From: Candidatus Cryptobacteroides avicola | GTDB lineage: Bacteria; Bacteroidota; Bacteroidia; Bacteroidales; UBA932 | Direction of reading: 5' to 3' | DNA length: 64,000 nucleotides | Assembly (NCBI GenBank): GCA_017695115.1 | Contig: JADILV010000012.1 | Span: 1-64,000, forward strand | Shown: one piece after another, positions 62,374 to 64,000 of the stretch | Layout of the letters: every line of letters begins with the position of its first letter | How positions within the stretch are numbered: position 1 is the stretch's first letter | Translations under genes and position numbers: made by a program | The notes under the pieces: generated by a model | The model's database searches: none | The model's input: only the letters and a program-made list of their open reading frames with translations | What the model was told of the DNA's origin: nothing

Positions 62374-62387
62374 CAAGACCGCTTTTC
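62355..62387 (+). terminator. Hairpin across the dsbD stop codon
   Basis: Nine-base arms GAAAAGCGG and CCGCTTTTC (62355-62363 with 62379-62387) enclose a 15-base loop that contains the dsbD stop. A second hairpin, 62418-62440, with two G-T pairs and a T-rich tail, follows before the convergent folD gene. Either or both could end transcription. Confidence 0.6.
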
Positions 62388-62441
62388 AGAAAGACACTTA
62401 AATGTCATATAACCGGAGGCTGTCCTGATTCAGGGCAGTCT

Positions 62442-63299
62442 CTATTTTTCTGTCTGCTGCTTCGCCAGGAAACATTCGATAGTATTCTCCATCAGGCAGC
62501 AGATGGTCATAGGACCGACTCCGCCCGGGACAGGTGTGATTACCGATGCTTTCGGCTCGATGGCAGCGAAGTCGACATCACCGCAGAGCTTGCCCGTGAC
62601 AGGGTCCCGGTTGACTCCGACATCTATCACTGCAGCACCTTCGGCAACCATATCGGCAGTCACAAATCTCGGCCTGCCGATAGCTACAACAAGGATTTCA
62701 GCCTGACGTGTAATGGAAGGAAGGTCAACAGTCCTACTGTGGGCAATTGTCACCGTGGCGTTCTCGTCAAGCAGGAGCTTGGCGACAGGAAGGCCCACAA
62801 TGTTGCTGCGTCCGATGACTACAGCCCTTTTGCCTTTGATCTCCACACCTGCAGCCTTCAGCATCTTGATGATCCCTTTAGGAGTACACGGAAGGACACA
62901 CGGCTGTTTCTGCCAGAGGGCAGCTACATTCAACGGATGGAAACCGTCCACATCCTTTGCCTTGGATATGGTCTCTATGACTTTTGTCTCGCTGATGTGG
63001 TCCGGAAGCGGGAGCTGGACGAGAATCCCGTCAACGGTATCATCTTCGTTGAGCTGCCTGATGAGATCCAGAAGTTCAGCTTCCGATATGCCGGCAGGCT
63101 TGCGTATTGTAGTGTTCTTTATTCCTACGACCTCGGAAGCTTTCGCCTTGCCTGTCACATACGACACGCTCGCAGGGTCGTCCCCGACAAGAATGACAAC
63201 CAGATGCGGTACCCTGCCGTATTTTTCAGGAAAGGTGGCCACCTGCTGCGCCATCTCCGCCTTCAGTTTAGCTGACAGTTCTTTTCCACTTATTATCAT
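62442..63299 (-). CDS. folD: Bifunctional methylenetetrahydrofolate dehydrogenase/cyclohydrolase FolD
   Basis: About 285 residues from the ATG at 63299 (MIISGKELSAKLKAEM); an ATG at 63320 adds seven residues not typical of the family. Motifs include VSYVTGKAKASEVVGI with the catalytic Lys, VDGILVQLPLP, and the NADP-binding VVIGRSNIVGLPVAKLL. The C-terminus has TPVPGGVGPMTICCLMENT. It interconverts 5,10-methylene-, methenyl- and 10-formyl-THF, supplying purine synthesis, and lies next to purD. Confidence 0.96.
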   Translation of the reverse strand: MIISGKELSAKLKAEMAQQVATFPEKYGRVPHLVVILVGDDPASVSYVTGKAKASEVVGIKNTTIRKPAGISEAELLDLIRQLNEDDTVDGILVQLPLPDHISETKVIETISKAKDVDGFHPLNVAALWQKQPCVLPCTPKGIIKMLKAAGVEIKGKRAVVIGRSNIVGLPVAKLLLDENATVTIAHSRTVDLPSITRQAEILVVAIGRPRFVTADMVAEGAAVIDVGVNRDPVTGKLCGDVDFAAIEPKASVITPVPGGVGPMTICCLMENTIECFLAKQQTEK

Positions 63300-63347
63300 A
63301 GTATTCCTTAAAATTATCAATCTTGAAATTCCTCTTTATTCCATGTA

Positions 63348-63466
63348 TAAACTAAATAAAAAGAGGAATTTTAAGGCGTCCGAAGTTCCGGTAACCGGAG
63401 TTACCTGACGGTAATGAGGATTTCCGGAACAAGGACAACGAGAAAATTACCTTTTTATTTAGTTTA
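63348..63466. repeat. 119-bp element with perfect 16-bp inverted ends between folD and purD
   Basis: TAAACTAAATAAAAAG (63348-63363) and its exact complement (63451-63466) bound the element. Inside are nested shorter arms: GTTCCGG/CCGGAAC (63385-63391 with 63424-63430) and GGTAAC/GTTACC with a CGGA loop (63390-63405). The right end supplies the purD stop codon. No target-site duplication is visible. It could be a small inverted-repeat element or a structured intergenic RNA. Confidence 0.6.
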
Positions 63467-64000
63467 CAGGACGCGCCAGCCGATATCACGGCGATAGAAC
63501 AGGTTATCACACTTGATCTTCCCGACTGCTTCCAGAGCCTTGTCATGTGCAGACTTGAGTGTATCACCCGAGCCGATAACCATCAAGACACGGCCTCCGG
63601 CAGTAAGTATCTTCCCTTCTTTTTCAGCTGTTCCCATGTGGTAGATCCGCACATCCGGGTCTGACGCATCTTCAAGGCCTTCAATGACATGCCCTTTATC
63701 ATAAGAGCCCGGATAGCCTTTGGAAGCCATGACAAATCCCATGGAAGACTTGTCTTCCCACTTGATTTCAGGCATAGGACCGCCATCGGCAACAGCCGAG
63801 AATATGTCATAGATATCGGATTCCAAAAGAGGCAGCACCACTTCTGTTTCAGGGTCTCCGAAACGGCAGTTGAATTCAATGACCTTGATGCCGGAAGGGG
63901 TCTTCATCAGGCCTCCGTAAAGAACGCCTTTGAAAGGACGGCCTTCCTTGACCATTGCAGAAGCTACCGGTTTCATGATGTGCTCCATAGCATATTCCTT
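63464..64000 (-). CDS. purD: Phosphoribosylamine-glycine ligase, 3' part (cut by window edge)
   Basis: The visible 179 C-terminal residues match GAR synthetase: KGVLYGGLMKTPSGIKVIEF, CRFGDPETEVVLPLL (the metal- and phosphate-binding part of the ATP grasp), MASKGYPGSYDKG, and AGGRVLMVIGSGDTLKSA in the C-domain. It makes glycinamide ribonucleotide from phosphoribosylamine, glycine and ATP in purine synthesis. The gene starts outside the window. Its stop codon lies within a 16-bp inverted repeat, so the last residues may have been altered by that element. Confidence 0.95.
   Translation of the reverse strand, partial: KEYAMEHIMKPVASAMVKEGRPFKGVLYGGLMKTPSGIKVIEFNCRFGDPETEVVLPLLESDIYDIFSAVADGGPMPEIKWEDKSSMGFVMASKGYPGSYDKGHVIEGLEDASDPDVRIYHMGTAEKEGKILTAGGRVLMVIGSGDTLKSAHDKALEAVGKIKCDNLFYRRDIGWRVL

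Noticed and set aside
62442..63348. A folate (THF) riboswitch before folD
   Set aside because: The folD leader lacks the conserved core of known THF aptamers as far as I can read it, and the structured part lies at the 3' end of purD instead.
1..64000. CRISPR array, transposase, integrase or prophage
   Set aside because: No spaced direct-repeat series and no recognisable transposase, integrase or phage structural protein was seen on either strand.

Overview
The window is 64 kb of a chromosome from an anaerobic member of the Bacteroidota, most likely order Bacteroidales. Three things point there. Many intergenic gaps carry the Bacteroidota promoter form TTTG-N19-22-TAnnTTTG instead of sigma70 boxes. 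Several protein families are typical of this phylum (DUF3575, DUF4290, DUF4837, DUF3822, FISUMP, BACON, FimB/Mfa2-like lipoproteins, RNase Y next to ZapA). Metabolism is fermentative and oxygen-sensitive (2-oxoacid:ferredoxin oxidoreductase, Ptb/Buk/AckA, reverse rubrerythrin). I do not name a genus. No IS element, prophage or CRISPR array was found.

Layout. 0.1-0.9 kb: a DUF3575 outer-membrane protein with a G9 tract near its start. 1.0-4.2 kb: a SulP transporter and a CoA-transferase, divergent. 4.2-16.1 kb: eight tightly packed genes on the plus strand, almost certainly one operon. It encodes a beta-barrel, two large leucine-rich-repeat lipoproteins fused to fimbrial-type domains, two small fimbrial-type lipoproteins, an LPP20-like protein, a FlgT-N/DUF4384 protein, and an exported WG-repeat/caspase protein. 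It ends in a perfect 16-bp hairpin. This operon is the best candidate in the window for an undescribed system.

16.1-23.6 kb: housekeeping (YbaK, RsmD, DUF3822, DHH phosphoesterase, two FKBP lipoproteins, MATE pump, cytidylate-kinase-like protein). 23.6-28.5 kb: a serine hydrolase convergent with an ackA-ptb-buk operon. A 284-bp segment with a small membrane gene has been inserted between them, bracketed by a 45-bp direct repeat. 28.6-34.0 kb: a ComEC-like protein, ApbE, a FISUMP lipoprotein, and a LemA-TPM-TPM set. 34.1-46.1 kb: a long minus-strand run (LolA-like, FtsK, DUF4290, AddA-like and AddB-like nucleases, SLC13/RCK transporter). 46.2-49.9 kb: rubrerythrin with a PerR-like operator, exported thioredoxin, phosphohexomutase, peptide deformylase, RuvX. 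49.9-54.3 kb: M23 peptidase, Dxr, RseP, DUF4837. 54.4-55.1 kb: tRNA-Glu, rpsT, a hairpin-rich spacer and tRNA-Pro. 55.2-57.9 kb: a four-subunit 2-oxoacid:ferredoxin oxidoreductase. 58.0-60.4 kb: a coiled-coil protein, ZapA, a probable 6S RNA and RNase Y. 60.4-64.0 kb: DsbD, FolD, a 119-bp element with 16-bp inverted ends, and the 3' part of purD, cut by the window edge.

Working together: the ferredoxin oxidoreductase would turn 2-oxoacids into acyl-CoA and reduced ferredoxin. Ptb with Buk or AckA, or the CoA-transferase, would then release the acid with ATP or CoA conservation. The envelope theme is strong: the 12-kb operon, FKBP lipoproteins, LolA, RseP, M23 peptidase and DsbD all act in or beyond the periplasm.
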